Shown one piece after another: positions 44,858-53,915 of a stretch of 64,000 bases of DNA (position 1 is its first letter; the number at the start of each line of letters is the position of its first letter). The stretch is taken from NCBI RefSeq assembly GCF_023101345.1, contig NZ_CP095848.1, positions 1,983,501-2,047,500 on the forward strand. Reading direction: 5' to 3'. This stretch comes from Hymenobacter sublimis. Lineage in GTDB: Bacteria; Bacteroidota; Bacteroidia; Cytophagales; Hymenobacteraceae. The notes beneath the pieces are model-generated. The model worked only from the letters and a program-made list of their open reading frames with translations, was not told where the DNA came from and made no database searches. The position numbers and the translations under genes were made by a program.

Positions 44858-45424
44858 ATGCCTCGTCTTCAACCTGGTAGCCTGCTTATCTCCCAGCCTT
44901 TCTTGGGCGACCCAAACTTTGAGCGCACCGTGGTGCTGCTCTGCAGCCACTCCGAGGAGGAAGGCTCCTTTGGTCTCGTGCTGAACCGCCCCGCCCAGTT
45001 GCAGCTCGGCGACGTGTTGGAGCTTCCCGGGGGCAGCCTGCTGCCGCCCGCCCAGATACCGCTCAGCATTGGCGGCCCCGTGCAGCCCGATACCTTGCAC
45101 TACCTGCACCAGGTGCCGGAATTGCCCCAGGCCGTACACCTCGGGCAGGAAGTGTACTGGGGCGGCGACTTCTCCGCTTTGCTGGAGCAGCTGCTAGCCG
45201 GTAGCGTTTCCCCCGACAGCGTGCGCCTGTACGCGGGCTACTCCGGCTGGACGGCCGGGCAGCTGGCCGAGGAAGTGCGGGAAAATGTCTGGATTGTGCA
45301 CCCCAATGCTGCCGGGAAAGTATTTACTTTGGAAACTGATGCCTTCTGGCAATCCATTTTGCGCGAAAAAGGTGGCCGCTTCCGCGTGCTGTCCAACTAC
45401 CCCACTGACCCTCGTCTTAACTAA
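44858..45424 (+). CDS. YqgE/AlgH family protein
   Basis: The 188-residue protein has GSLLISQPFLGDPNFERTVVLLC and GSFGLVLNRP, then GGPVQPDTLHYLH and YAGYSGWTAGQLAEE, hallmarks of the UPF0301/YqgE family. AlgH was named in Pseudomonas as an alginate regulator, but its biochemical role is unclear. The DUF349 gene follows after 45 bases and a small hairpin. Confidence 0.92.
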   Translation: MPRLQPGSLLISQPFLGDPNFERTVVLLCSHSEEEGSFGLVLNRPAQLQLGDVLELPGGSLLPPAQIPLSIGGPVQPDTLHYLHQVPELPQAVHLGQEVYWGGDFSALLEQLLAGSVSPDSVRLYAGYSGWTAGQLAEEVRENVWIVHPNAAGKVFTLETDAFWQSILREKGGRFRVLSNYPTDPRLN

Positions 45425-45436
45425 GCGCCTCCACGT

Positions 45437-45453
45437 ACCCCGTATTTCGGGGT
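45437..45453 (+). terminator. Small hairpin after the YqgE/AlgH gene
   Basis: ACCCCG at 45437-45442 and CGGGGT at 45448-45453 pair around TATTT, with CTTTC following. It is weak. Confidence 0.4.
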
Positions 45454-45469
45454 CTTTCAGCTGACTTTT

Positions 45470-47761
45470 ATGCTACCCGAACAAGACGCCCCCACTCCCA
45501 CCGACTCTGACAACAACGCGGAGTCGCCCCAGAGCATTCTGCAGCGTCGTCTGGCCGAAATTCAAGCCCGGCAGACCCCATCTGCCCCCGATGACATCAC
45601 GGAGCGGCCCAACCAGGGAGCCCCGGTGCTGGATGAACCAGCCGGAGCTGGTACGGTCGAAGCCCTACCGCTTACTCCTTCAGCAGCTGAACCAGCTGCT
45701 GCCCCCACCTCCAGCGTTTCCACTCCAGATAATACCCCAACTGATGCCTCAACCACGGCTTCAGCCGGGGAAGAGCGCGCCGTAGCTCACTATGGCACTA
45801 CCACACCCGGCGCCGCGGCATCACCCGCAGTGCCCGCCAGTTCAGCAGCGGACCCAGCTCCCGCGGCCACTGAGCCAGCAGAGACACTGCAGGAAGATCC
45901 GCACGTAACGCCAGTGGTAGCAGTAGCCGGAACGGAAACCTTGGAAAACGCCCTGGAAAACGCTCCTACTGTTGGCTCCTTGCCCACCTCCTCTGACGCC
46001 GCTGCTACGGCCGAGGAAGAGGAAGAGTACGTCCCGGAGCAGCCCGCCCCCGATCTCACTACCCTCTCGCTAACGGAGCAGGCCGCCCATTTGCTGGCAC
46101 TGGTGCAACGGCCCGATGCCCGCCAGAACCGGAAGCAGATTTTTGATCTGTTTCGCCACTACGAAACCAGCCTGCTCGCCGACCGCACCACGGCCCGGCA
46201 GCGCTTCGTGGATGCAGGTGGCCAAGCCGAGGAATTTGCCTACACGAATCCCATCAGCCACCAGGAACTGACCAAAGCTCTGCAGGAATTCCGCGACAGT
46301 CGCGCCCGCGACGCCAAGGCTGAGGACGAGCAACGCGCCAAAAATCTGGCCCACAAGCAGTACCTGTTGTCGCAGTTGCGCCAGCTCGTGGAGTCGGCTG
46401 AAACCAAGGATAGCTCGGGCCGCATCAAGGCCCTGCAGACCGACTGGAAAGCTACCGGGCCCGTACCGCAAAAGGAAGCCCAGGAACTCTGGAACAGCTA
46501 CCACGCCCTGCTGGACATCTATTACAATAACCGCGGCTTGTTCTTCGAAATGAAGGAGCTGGACCGCCGCCGCAATCTAGAAGCCAAGGAAGGGCTTATT
46601 GCCCGGGCCGAGGCCTTGCAGCAGCAATCCAGCATTAACAAGGCCCTGCAGGAGTTACGGCAGCTGCACGAAGAGTGGAAGCACATCGGCCCTGTGCCGA
46701 ATGAGCAACGCGAAACCCTGTGGCAACGCTTCTTGCAGGCTTCTGAGCAAATCCACGACCGCAAAAAGGAATTCCTTTCGGTGCGTCAAACCCAAGAGAA
46801 TGCGAACCTGGAGCGAAAAACGGCTCTGCTAGAGCAGCTGCAGCCCTACGGAGAATTTCAGACGGAACGGGTAAATGAATGGCGAGCCAAAACCGACGAG
46901 CTGCAGAAGCTAAAGGAGGCCTGGGATGCCGCAGGCCTAGTTCCGCGGGAGAAGGCGGAAGCCATGAACAAGCAGTTCTGGGGCGCCTATAAAGGGTTTT
47001 TCCAGCGCAAGAACCAGTTTTTCAAAGCCCTAGATGAGGAGAAAAACGCAAACCTCAAACGCAAACTCGACCTGTGCGAACAAGCCGAAGCAGCTCTGCA
47101 AAATCCTAACTGGGAAGAAGCCCGGGAAACTGTTATTCGGCTCCAAAAGGAGTGGAAGCTGATTGGCCGCGTGCCGGAGAAGCAGTCAGACAAGGTCTGG
47201 AACCGCTTTCGCACCGCCTGCGACTCGTTTTTTGACCGCAAGAAGGAGGAAACGCGCCAGCGCGAGCAGCAGCAGCACCAAGTTAGCCAGGAGCAGAACC
47301 AGCACCTACTACAGGTGGAGGAAGCCGTGGCCGCCCTTTCCCCCGATCAACCTGGCACCCTTGAAGGATTCCGTCAGCACGTAAGCGAGTGGCGTACATT
47401 CGCCGGCGGCACCCGCAACGCCGACCGGGCCGAAGAGAAGTTTCAGGCTCTGATGGGCAAATACCTGGATACCGTGCCGTCACTTTCCTATGCGGAGCGC
47501 ACCGACCTGTTGTTCAGTCTGCAGGTGGAGCGCCTGAAAACATCCCCCGACGCCCAGCAGCAACTGTATAAAAAGGAGCAGGCACTCCGTCGGGAAATTA
47601 ATGAGCTGGAAAACGATATTTCTACCCTGAAAACTAATTTGGAGTTTTTCGCTCGTTCCAAAAACGCCAATCAACTTCGGGAAGAATACCAGGGGCGGAT
47701 CGACGACGCTCAGACGCGCATTGATGGGCTGAAGAAACAGCTTCGACTAATCCGGAGCTAA
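45470..47761 (+). CDS. DUF349 domain protein
   Basis: The 763-residue protein has a low-complexity Pro/Ala/Thr/Glu region over its first 190 residues, then about five DUF349 repeats of about 70 residues, each with a W.K(I/L)GPVP / W..F..A.D.F..RK core, and a C-terminal coiled coil. The family includes RNA-associated and chromosome- or stress-linked proteins but has no settled function. The repeat spacing is regular and no frameshift is seen. Confidence 0.88.
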   Translation: MLPEQDAPTPTDSDNNAESPQSILQRRLAEIQARQTPSAPDDITERPNQGAPVLDEPAGAGTVEALPLTPSAAEPAAAPTSSVSTPDNTPTDASTTASAGEERAVAHYGTTTPGAAASPAVPASSAADPAPAATEPAETLQEDPHVTPVVAVAGTETLENALENAPTVGSLPTSSDAAATAEEEEEYVPEQPAPDLTTLSLTEQAAHLLALVQRPDARQNRKQIFDLFRHYETSLLADRTTARQRFVDAGGQAEEFAYTNPISHQELTKALQEFRDSRARDAKAEDEQRAKNLAHKQYLLSQLRQLVESAETKDSSGRIKALQTDWKATGPVPQKEAQELWNSYHALLDIYYNNRGLFFEMKELDRRRNLEAKEGLIARAEALQQQSSINKALQELRQLHEEWKHIGPVPNEQRETLWQRFLQASEQIHDRKKEFLSVRQTQENANLERKTALLEQLQPYGEFQTERVNEWRAKTDELQKLKEAWDAAGLVPREKAEAMNKQFWGAYKGFFQRKNQFFKALDEEKNANLKRKLDLCEQAEAALQNPNWEEARETVIRLQKEWKLIGRVPEKQSDKVWNRFRTACDSFFDRKKEETRQREQQQHQVSQEQNQHLLQVEEAVAALSPDQPGTLEGFRQHVSEWRTFAGGTRNADRAEEKFQALMGKYLDTVPSLSYAERTDLLFSLQVERLKTSPDAQQQLYKKEQALRREINELENDISTLKTNLEFFARSKNANQLREEYQGRIDDAQTRIDGLKKQLRLIRS

Positions 47762-47780
47762 GATTCCGCTGCTTATGTAT

Positions 47781-47817
47781 AAAAAATGCCTCTTTCATCA
47801 TGTTGGAGGCGTTTTTT
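47781..47817 (+). terminator. Terminator of the DUF349 gene
   Basis: AAAAAATGCCTC at 47781-47792 pairs with GAGGCGTTTTTT at 47806-47817, ending in six T. Confidence 0.85.
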
Positions 47818-47873
47818 ATTTACCGGTAAGTCAGGCACTTACTATTTAAAGGTCATTAATTATTAGAAATACT

Positions 47874-47904
47874 TTTGCCAGTTTAAATCCACCTACTACT
47901 TTTG
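47874..47904 (+). promoter_or_regulatory. tRNA-Thr promoter
   Basis: TTTG at 47874-47877 and TACTTTTG at 47897-47904 are separated by 19 bases, an exact match to the Bacteroidota -33/-7 pair, 12 bases before the tRNA. Confidence 0.85.
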
Positions 47905-47916
47905 TGCCACCTCAAT

Positions 47917-47989
<73 letters not shown>

Positions 47990-48000
47990 CACAGGATGTT

Positions 48001-48037
48001 AAACCCCTTGTAAATCAATGATTTGCAAGGGGTTTTT
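48001..48037 (+). terminator. Terminator after tRNA-Thr
   Basis: AAACCCCTTG at 48001-48010 pairs with CAAGGGGTTT at 48025-48034, with additional pairing inside and a T run after. Confidence 0.85.
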
Positions 48038-48039
48038 TC

Positions 48040-49123
48040 TTGGTGTGCCTGCTAGCATATCTATGTGGAGTAAGATGGGTACTGAAAGGAACACTTTTCC
48101 TCTACTCTCAGAAGCAATTGGCTTGGCGAACAGACTTTAAGTATAACCTAAGGAAAACACTGGAGATATTTTAGGAATACTTAAGTTGCGTTTGTGTGAG
48201 TCCCTCTCACACTGCTGTTCCACAATCAGAGTTTAAGTCTTCCCGCCTTAGGAAAGGTCAATTTTACCGCCAGTCTTGAGTTCGCGCTTAAGGATTTTTT
48301 CTAATTCTTTGATTTTTATTGGCCTACACCGTCAGCCCAACGCGCTGCTTGGCCGCTATATTCAGGTGCCTGCCATCTTATGAGAGAAGTCGTTATCAAA
48401 TGCAGGTCAGGGGTATGCCGCAAGCTCAGTTCTATCTCCACGTTGAACTCTTGCGGGTTCTGAGGAGGTGTAGCCTGCTGCTAGCCGTCCTACACGTAGA
48501 TCTGTAAGAATCTAGCTAGGTAGTGAGCACCGTATGATGGGCCGGCATTCGGTTGCTGGCGCGGAGCAGCTACTCATGTGTTGCCGTGCGCTGCAGTACC
48601 TAGGGGTCGGAACACACTGCCTTCGGCTGAATTAGTCGTATCATTAATATTTCCTCGAATAATCAGCCTGCCCCCAATAGAATCAACCACCGCAGGTGCA
48701 CGCCCTGCCCAAACAGGCGGACCACAATTCCAAAGTATAAGGCTAAATAGATTAATCGGAAATAGATCAGCACTCTAACTACCCCAAGCGAATACGAAAT
48801 GTGGACTTACCAAAACGCCGTATGAGTAGAAAAGCGCTGTAGAGTTTACCTGGGTTACTAAAAAACTGTTGTTTTATTGAATCATTTCAGTAAAAAATAT
48901 GATATTTATACAGTACACTACATCACCACCTTTATGGCCTTCCTTCCAGCGTTTTTAATTCGACTCTTCACCAAGAAGAGACGCTCTGTACCTACATTAC
49001 AGCAGTTGGAATATCATCGGCAGGTGTATGAGGCTTGCTATTATAAGACCAAGGTCTTCTGAATAATGCTGTCAATCAAAAAGCCTCAATGCAAGTGCAA
49101 GCTAGGACTTTCAAAGGCTGTGT
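48040..49123. other. Gene-poor, probably decayed stretch
   Basis: About 1.1 kb with no convincing gene. Short open frames (48319-48507, 48578-48778, and 48934-49062 encoding a basic 42-residue peptide) show no recognisable content, lack promoters and have atypical codon use. It probably holds eroded insertions. Confidence 0.5.
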
Positions 49124-49410
49124 TCAGCCTCTAAGGGCTACTCTATTATAGTCCAGTACGTCTATAATGTGCGTTTGACCTAAGGCCTCATTACGAACCC
49201 GCACGCTATAAGAAGCATAAGGTAGGCCCGTAGTGGCGAGGTATTATCTGTGTCGCTGGCGGCAACCACCATCTTGTAGGTAGTAACCCGCTTGTTGGGA
49301 ATCAGCAGCCAGGCCTCGGGTGTCTCGCTAACCTCTAAGGAAGTCGGGTTGTACTAGTCGAAATCTAACACATAGCACCTGTGTTGGGCCGTGGGCGGCA
49401 CGGCAGAGCA
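49124..49410 (-). pseudogene. Degraded protein-coding fragment
   Basis: Read on the minus strand, 49410 down to about 49230 gives a coding-like stretch (VPPTAQHRCYVLDFD, then YNPTSLEV, SETPEAWLLIPNKRV and VVAASDTDN). It is broken by an in-frame TAG near 49357. A frameshift near 49225 moves the continuation (SYSVRVRNEALGQ, HIIDVLDYN) to another frame until TGA 49124-49126. I do not recognise the ancestral family. The codon quality on each side of the breaks supports a dead gene. Confidence 0.55.
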
Positions 49411-49435
49411 CTGCTACTAGAAAACATAATTAACA

Positions 49436-49466
49436 AAAAAGCCCTTCCAGACCGGAGGGGCTTTTT
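49436..49466 (-). terminator. Terminator of the small gene at 49491
   Basis: A stem AAAAAGCCC...GGGGCTTTTT with a wobble pair gives, on the minus strand, a stem followed by T residues. Confidence 0.65.
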
Positions 49467-49490
49467 GTTGTGTAAGGTAGAGCAGAAGAC

Positions 49491-49697
49491 TTACCGGCGG
49501 AAAAAGCCTTTGGCTTCCCAGGCCGCCACGTTCTGCGTGCGCACGAAGCGCGTTTCCATGTGGCCCCAGGCATCATGCTTGTACATAACCGTTTTGCCGG
49601 CTTCCCGCTGGTGCAAGGCCAGGAGTTGATCGGCATGGGAGAGAGCAGGCGCAGCTTCTTCGCTGGCTTTGCGGGGGCGTTTACCTGATGTTGACAT
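49491..49697 (-). CDS. Small hypothetical protein
   Basis: The 68-residue product is rich in Lys/Ala at the start (STSGKRPRKAS), then helical, ending HMETRFVRTQNVAAWEAKGFFRR. No known domain is seen. ATG 49697, ordinary codon use and a matching terminator support a real gene. A GTG 51 bases upstream is an alternative start. It may be a nucleoid or stress-type small protein, but this is only a guess. Confidence 0.55.
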   Translation of the reverse strand: MSTSGKRPRKASEEAAPALSHADQLLALHQREAGKTVMYKHDAWGHMETRFVRTQNVAAWEAKGFFRR

Positions 49698-49839
49698 ACC
49701 AGGGCAACGCGCCACTCCTGCAAAAGGGTCCATCAGCTGCTTCGTCACGAGCGCTGACAGCTTGCTTACAAGGAAAGACTAAGCGCGTATCCTTTGTAAA
49801 ACTCACCGCGTAGGTACCCTATCCCCCACGCGCCGATCC

Positions 49840-50283
49840 ATGCATCATCTTTTATACCTGAGCAGTGCCACCCGCTCCTATGACGAAAGCCACTTGCTGG
49901 CTTTGCACACCCAGATGCATCGGACTAACCAGGCGACAGGGGTAAGCAGCCTGCTGTTGTACGGCCAAGGACACTTTCTTCAGTTACTGGAGGGAGAACA
50001 CGCCACCTTGCAGCAGATGCTGGCCCGCATTCAACGCGACGTGCGCCACCACGAACTCACGCCCTTGTTTCACTACCAGTGCCCGGAGCGCTGCTTCGAG
50101 GCGACGCATATTTCCTGCTACGCACCTTCCCCGAGCCTTAGCCAGCTGGACGGGTTTCTCCCCCTGGAGCAGGTGACTACCCACTGTTACCGGGAAAGCT
50201 ACACCCACCTACCCGCGCTACAAACCGTGCACGCGTTTGCCCATCAATTGCTTGACGCTACTGCGGCGCCGGTTCAGCGGTAG
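49840..50283 (+). CDS. BLUF-domain blue-light photoreceptor
   Basis: The 147-residue protein is a short BLUF type. FAD-binding and photocycle residues are visible: Tyr6 (LLYLSS), Asn30 (RTNQATG) and Gln48 (FLQLLEGE), the Tyr-Gln pair that senses flavin excitation. Short BLUF proteins pass the signal to separate partners; none is obvious, though the adjacent opposite-strand gene overlaps its 3' end. No output domain is fused. Confidence 0.9.
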   Translation: MHHLLYLSSATRSYDESHLLALHTQMHRTNQATGVSSLLLYGQGHFLQLLEGEHATLQQMLARIQRDVRHHELTPLFHYQCPERCFEATHISCYAPSPSLSQLDGFLPLEQVTTHCYRESYTHLPALQTVHAFAHQLLDATAAPVQR

Positions 50284-50701
50284 CCTGTTGCTGCTGCCAG
50301 CAGTTGCGCAGCCACTCTTCGGCGTCTTCCACCTGGTGAAATACTTGCAGCTGCAGCGGGCCAATCATGGGTGACAGAAACGAGCGGGTGAGAATGTCCG
50401 CCCCCGTGTCTTGTTGCACAACGTGGGCGATGCAGCGCAAGCCCAGGCGCTCGGCCTGCGGAAGCCACGCTTGCTCCAGCCACTCCAAGGTATCAAACCA
50501 CGGGCCTTGCAGGGCCACGTTGTCGTTCAGTAACAGTGGGCAGGACATGCCCTGGGCCTGGTCCAGGTAGTTCTGCGCCCCCCGCATGGCTTCCAATGGG
50601 TCTACGTAACCGCGCCACGTGGCGCGCAACCAGTTGTTTTCGGCATCAAACGTGAGCGTGCACCGGCTGCCATCTGAATCCGGCAAGGAGTTAATCAGCA
50701 T
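50258..50701 (-). CDS. STAS/SpoIIAA-like hypothetical protein
   Basis: The 147-residue product shows an alternating beta-alpha pattern (LTFDAENNWLRATWRGYVDPLEAMRGAQNYL, then CPLLLNDNVALQG, and a RCIAHVVQQD strand) like the SpoIIAA/STAS-like domain proteins frequent in Bacteroidota. No catalytic motif is seen. Its last 26 bases overlap the end of the BLUF gene on the opposite strand. The pair may be functionally linked, but that is conjecture. Confidence 0.7.
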   Translation of the reverse strand: MLINSLPDSDGSRCTLTFDAENNWLRATWRGYVDPLEAMRGAQNYLDQAQGMSCPLLLNDNVALQGPWFDTLEWLEQAWLPQAERLGLRCIAHVVQQDTGADILTRSFLSPMIGPLQLQVFHQVEDAEEWLRNCWQQQQATAEPAPQ

Positions 50702-51161
50702 AGAAAGGTATAGGGGAGATGTTGCTACTCAGGGGAGGTCAAAGGTCGGTATCGGCCTAAACTCCCATCTACGCAGTTTTACTGATATTGTAATGCGGAA
50801 AACACGCACTGTTTCTGCCGCTGGCAGAAACCAATTTCCTGCTAATTACCCCAGTTATCGCCATGCGCACCCTGCCGACGTATACGCGGAGTGGATGCAG
50901 GCCTAGCGGGCTCGCCACACGGCCAAGACCCTGAACTATCCGCAGGGGCTGATCAACCGACGAGGAGAATAGCCTCCCGGCGTGCTCGCCCGGCCCGATG
51001 AGTTTCAGCCCATCAGTTCGAGCGACTTGACTGCATAACAAAGCACCTAAATTGCCATTGTTGGCAGCAGTGCAAAACTGCGCCGCGGGTTCGACTTGCT
51101 TTTTCCTACCTTGCAGCCGCCCCACCTTTGGGGTCGTGTCTGCATCTAGCCTGTCTCTCAA
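50702..51161. other. Gene-less spacer with a variant promoter
   Basis: About 460 bases with no believable ORF. TACCTTGC at 51107-51114 is a variant -7 box and the likely promoter of the next gene. Confidence 0.5.
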
Positions 51162-51536
51162 GTGAAAACGCCGAAGAAAGCCCTGGCCGCTGACATCACG
51201 GCCCTACTCGCGCCCCTATTTCCCTCTCCGGTACCGGCCACTGGTTTGCCCAAGGGAATGCAAAAAGCCATTGAGGAAGTAGCCGACACGCTGTTACGCT
51301 GGCGCGCCAAACAGGAACGCCCAGCCCGGGGCACTACCCCCGCCCGCGCTACCGCGGCCGGCTCCGATGAACTGGCCCACCTGATGGAGGGGCGGCTATA
51401 CCAGGAAGAGCCGGAAGCGGCCGATACGGAGTTGTCTGGATCTGACCTAGGCCAGAGTGCACCTTCCTATTCCGATTCTGCTCAGGAGGCCGCTAGGCCC
51501 CTGCGGAAGCGCCGCCCACGTTTAGGGGCCAGTTAG
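51162..51536 (+). CDS. Small hypothetical protein with basic, Ala/Pro-rich regions
   Basis: The 124-residue product has a helical first half (ITALLAPLFP, then MQKAIEEVADTLLRWRAK) and a disordered acidic/Ser-rich second half with a basic end (RKRRPRLG). No domain recognised. The start is a GTG, 48 bases after the -7-like box. Codon use is normal for the genome, so it is probably real; function is unknown. Confidence 0.55.
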   Translation: MKTPKKALAADITALLAPLFPSPVPATGLPKGMQKAIEEVADTLLRWRAKQERPARGTTPARATAAGSDELAHLMEGRLYQEEPEAADTELSGSDLGQSAPSYSDSAQEAARPLRKRRPRLGAS

Positions 51537-51760
51537 GGCAATGTAGCTAGTTGTGCTAGCACTAGGCGCAGGAGCTGCCTCATGCTCATCTGAACCAATT
51601 TAAACCTGCTATTGGGGAGTGCTCCAGTAAAACTTTACTCCCACCAAGCAGAAGGAAGACTGAGTGTGGGGTAGCGATTATGAATCTCCAGTTAGGCTTG
51701 CTAAAGCAAGGGTGGGAAACGGTATTTGTAATATTTTGGTATGCTTGTTGCGCAGGCGAA

Positions 51761-52009
51761 ATGAGTACAATTTTTCGCGCAATGTCTGATACTGAAGTAT
51801 CTTTCCGGGCCGCCTTGCACGACGAGCAGTTTGCTACTGCGGCCGTATTACTAGCTCAACTGATGGCCGCCCGCCACACACAACGCGGGACGTTTAGTTT
51901 CGTGCAAGATATGCGCTTGCAGCGCCATTGCCTGGATTTGGTTACGCAGCGTTCCGTTTCAGGGGCAGATGCCTTGCTGCAGGCTGCTGCGCAGTGGTCA
52001 CCCCTGTAA
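51761..52009 (+). CDS. Small hypothetical protein
   Basis: The 82-residue product is mainly helical (EVSFRAALHDEQFATAAVLLAQLMAARH), with alternating hydrophobic residues. No family recognised. ATG 51761 is chosen over a start at 51680 because the extra residues read like non-coding DNA; ATG 51782 is also possible. It stands alone. Confidence 0.5.
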   Translation: MSTIFRAMSDTEVSFRAALHDEQFATAAVLLAQLMAARHTQRGTFSFVQDMRLQRHCLDLVTQRSVSGADALLQAAAQWSPL

Positions 52010-52095
52010 ATTATTTCCCCGTAGCACAGCTGGCGGTAGTACGGGCTACTCCTTGCTACCTACAAGCACATAAAGATGCTTTTTCTGGGCCTACT

Positions 52096-52440
52096 CTACA
52101 AAAAGTGCAAAGCGCTTTCCAGTAGCAACTTGTGCACGGCTCGCCACTGCAATTCCTGCTGCACCGCCGGAGTGGCCAACAAAGCCTTGGCGGTTGCAAT
52201 GTTAGTGAGCAAGGCTGCCTGGGTGGGCATAGTAGCTGCCTGCCGGCTTGCCTGGGGCCAGTTTTCCCGGGGCCACCCCACCAGAATGTATTCAAACTGG
52301 TCTGCGATGCGAACTAGCCGAGCAACCCGGTAGGGACTTGTAGGGTGCAAGGCAAGCAAGTGCAGGCGGATTGTGCGTAACAAGGCGGTCAGTTCGCCGG
52401 GCCGGGGTGGGTACGCGGGGGGAGTAGCCGGTAAGGACAT
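52096..52440 (-). CDS. Small hypothetical protein
   Basis: The 114-residue product has a Pro-rich start (LPATPPAYPPRPG), followed by amphipathic helices (LTALLRTIRLHLLALHP; QAALLTNIATAKALLATPAVQQEL). No domain recognised. ATG 52440 is preferred to one 15 bases upstream. It is not obviously linked to its neighbours. Confidence 0.55.
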   Translation of the reverse strand: MSLPATPPAYPPRPGELTALLRTIRLHLLALHPTSPYRVARLVRIADQFEYILVGWPRENWPQASRQAATMPTQAALLTNIATAKALLATPAVQQELQWRAVHKLLLESALHFL

Positions 52441-52537
52441 GAAGCAGGTGGTCAAACGTGCTGATCATACGTACTTACCTCGTTCTGGTTGAGCTTACTA
52501 TCAGCCGAGCTTACTGAGCACTGCTTTTGCCGCCTGC

Positions 52538-52912
52538 CTACTGCCCAAAATACGTGAGAGCCGACACAGGAGACCATTCTGCAGCTCGGCGCCGACGCGC
52601 CGGGCGGGGCTGCCGCCGGGGCAAGGGGCGCGGCAGCGCGGCCCAGCTAATGCGAGTGGGCAGCGCCGTAGCCCGCCGGGATATGACGGGCCGGGCCGGC
52701 CCCCCAATGGCAGTTTCAGCAAACAAGGCGGGGCGCCCGTGCCGGTCGTACAACCAGCCCTGCTCGACCCAGCCCAGGTAACGCCCCGCGGCCGTGTACA
52801 GAAACTCTCCTTCAAACCAAGCTACTAGGCTACCCTGCCCGTCGTAAATGCCTCGGCATGCCTCGTCGGCGTAAGCTACTGGCGCGCCGGTTGTGTTGTA
52901 AAGCGGAATCAT
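52538..52912 (-). CDS. 4-fold beta-flower-like protein with basic tail
   Basis: The 124-residue product starts MIPLYNTTGAPVAYADE, then YDGQGSLVAWFEGEFLYTAAGRYLGWVEQGWLYDRHGRPALF: four short beta-hairpin repeats rich in Tyr, Gly and Trp. This matches what I recall as the 4-fold beta-flower family, best known from Pfam, of unknown function. The end is an Arg/Pro-rich basic tail of about 35 residues. ATG 52912 is chosen. It is separated from the nuclease gene by a long hairpin. Confidence 0.65.
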   Translation of the reverse strand: MIPLYNTTGAPVAYADEACRGIYDGQGSLVAWFEGEFLYTAAGRYLGWVEQGWLYDRHGRPALFAETAIGGPARPVISRRATALPTRISWAALPRPLPRRQPRPARRRRAAEWSPVSALTYFGQ

Positions 52913-52968
52913 GTGGTACTGCATGAAATTCCACCTATAAACGAAGCCGGCAAGCTAATCGGATTTAG

Positions 52969-53023
52969 GCCGGCCCATGGCTCTATGGTCGAATTGCCTT
53001 CGGCCATAGAGCCATGGGCCGGC
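52969..53023. repeat. Long hairpin, 25-bp stem with one T-G pair
   Basis: GCCGGCCCATGG... at 52969-52988 pairs with 53004-53023 perfectly over 20 bp. Inside it, five further pairs (one T-G) close a 5-base loop TTGCC. It lies just beyond the nuclease stop, but neither strand has a T run after it. Confidence 0.8.
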
Positions 53024-53041
53024 TGACTACTTTGCCTGAAG

Positions 53042-53902
53042 TTACAAGGGCCCGGTATCCGGCTGACTTTCCAGTTGCTGCTGCACGGCGGGGTCCACGG
53101 CCGAGAGCAGGTCAAAGCCCGTGGCGGCTTCAATGGCATCTACGCTCGTGCGGTAGGTTTCCCAGCCGCCGGATACGGAATTGTTGTTGGGCATGTCCAC
53201 GGCAATAACGCGGGTATTTGGCCGCACGCGAGCAGCATCAGCCTCGCCGGTCGGCAGAATAACGATAACCTTCCACACCCGGGCGGGCACCGTGACGCGC
53301 CCCTGGTCGAGGGTGGTTTTGTAGCCCTCCGAGCCCGTTCCTCCCCGGCCGTAGCTTCCGCAGATGATGTAGAGTTCCTGAGCGCCGCTCTGCAATTGCC
53401 GCCGGCAGTACTCTTCCAGCGTAGCCCAAGTTTGCTGATTGTTGCGCGGGGCCTGGGGCATCATATTGCTCATCAGAAAGGTAGCCAAATTGTCGGCCGT
53501 TGTGCGGGTGCGGTCCGCTGAGGGGCAGTTGTGGCCCCGGTCGAAGCCCGAACCCGAGTAGCTGCCGCTGCTAACCCGGTACCAGCCGGCGGGCAGAGCC
53601 TCATCGGGCCGGAAATCATCTTGGCGGGCGGCACTGCCCAGCCAGCCGGTTGTAAGATGCCAGCTTACCCAGTTGGGCTTGCCCTGGTCGCGGTGGTAGG
53701 ACAAGGCGTACTGGGGTTTGAGCAGCAGGTAGTTGGTCGACAATCGTACATCCGCAGCCGCGCCGCTCGGATTGCCCAGGGTTAGGTGCTCGGGAAGGGC
53801 TGGAGTGGGTTCGTCGTCAGAAGAACAGGACCACAGCCCGGCAAGCAGAGCCAGCCCCAGCAGGCTACAGCCGCGCCGGAATGGAAGGAAAGAGAAAACC
53901 AT
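53042..53902 (-). CDS. Exported DNA/RNA non-specific endonuclease
   Basis: The 286-residue protein begins with a signal and lipobox (Leu-Trp-Ser-Cys, Cys near residue 26), so it is probably an outer lipoprotein. The endonuclease NUC motif DRGHNCPSADRT holds the catalytic His; a downstream Asn-Met-Met-Pro-Gln and NNQQTWATLE helix carry the metal-binding Asn and Glu. It degrades nucleic acids outside or at the surface. A perfect -7 box lies 6 bases before the ATG, so the mRNA may have little or no leader. Confidence 0.9.
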   Translation of the reverse strand: MVFSFLPFRRGCSLLGLALLAGLWSCSSDDEPTPALPEHLTLGNPSGAAADVRLSTNYLLLKPQYALSYHRDQGKPNWVSWHLTTGWLGSAARQDDFRPDEALPAGWYRVSSGSYSGSGFDRGHNCPSADRTRTTADNLATFLMSNMMPQAPRNNQQTWATLEEYCRRQLQSGAQELYIICGSYGRGGTGSEGYKTTLDQGRVTVPARVWKVIVILPTGEADAARVRPNTRVIAVDMPNNNSVSGGWETYRTSVDAIEAATGFDLLSAVDPAVQQQLESQPDTGPL

Positions 53903-53907
53903 AGCTG

Positions 53908-53915
53908 CAAAGGTA
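53908..53915 (-). promoter_or_regulatory. -7 box of the nuclease gene
   Basis: TACCTTTG on the minus strand ends 5 bases before the ATG, implying a leaderless or near-leaderless transcript. Confidence 0.6.
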
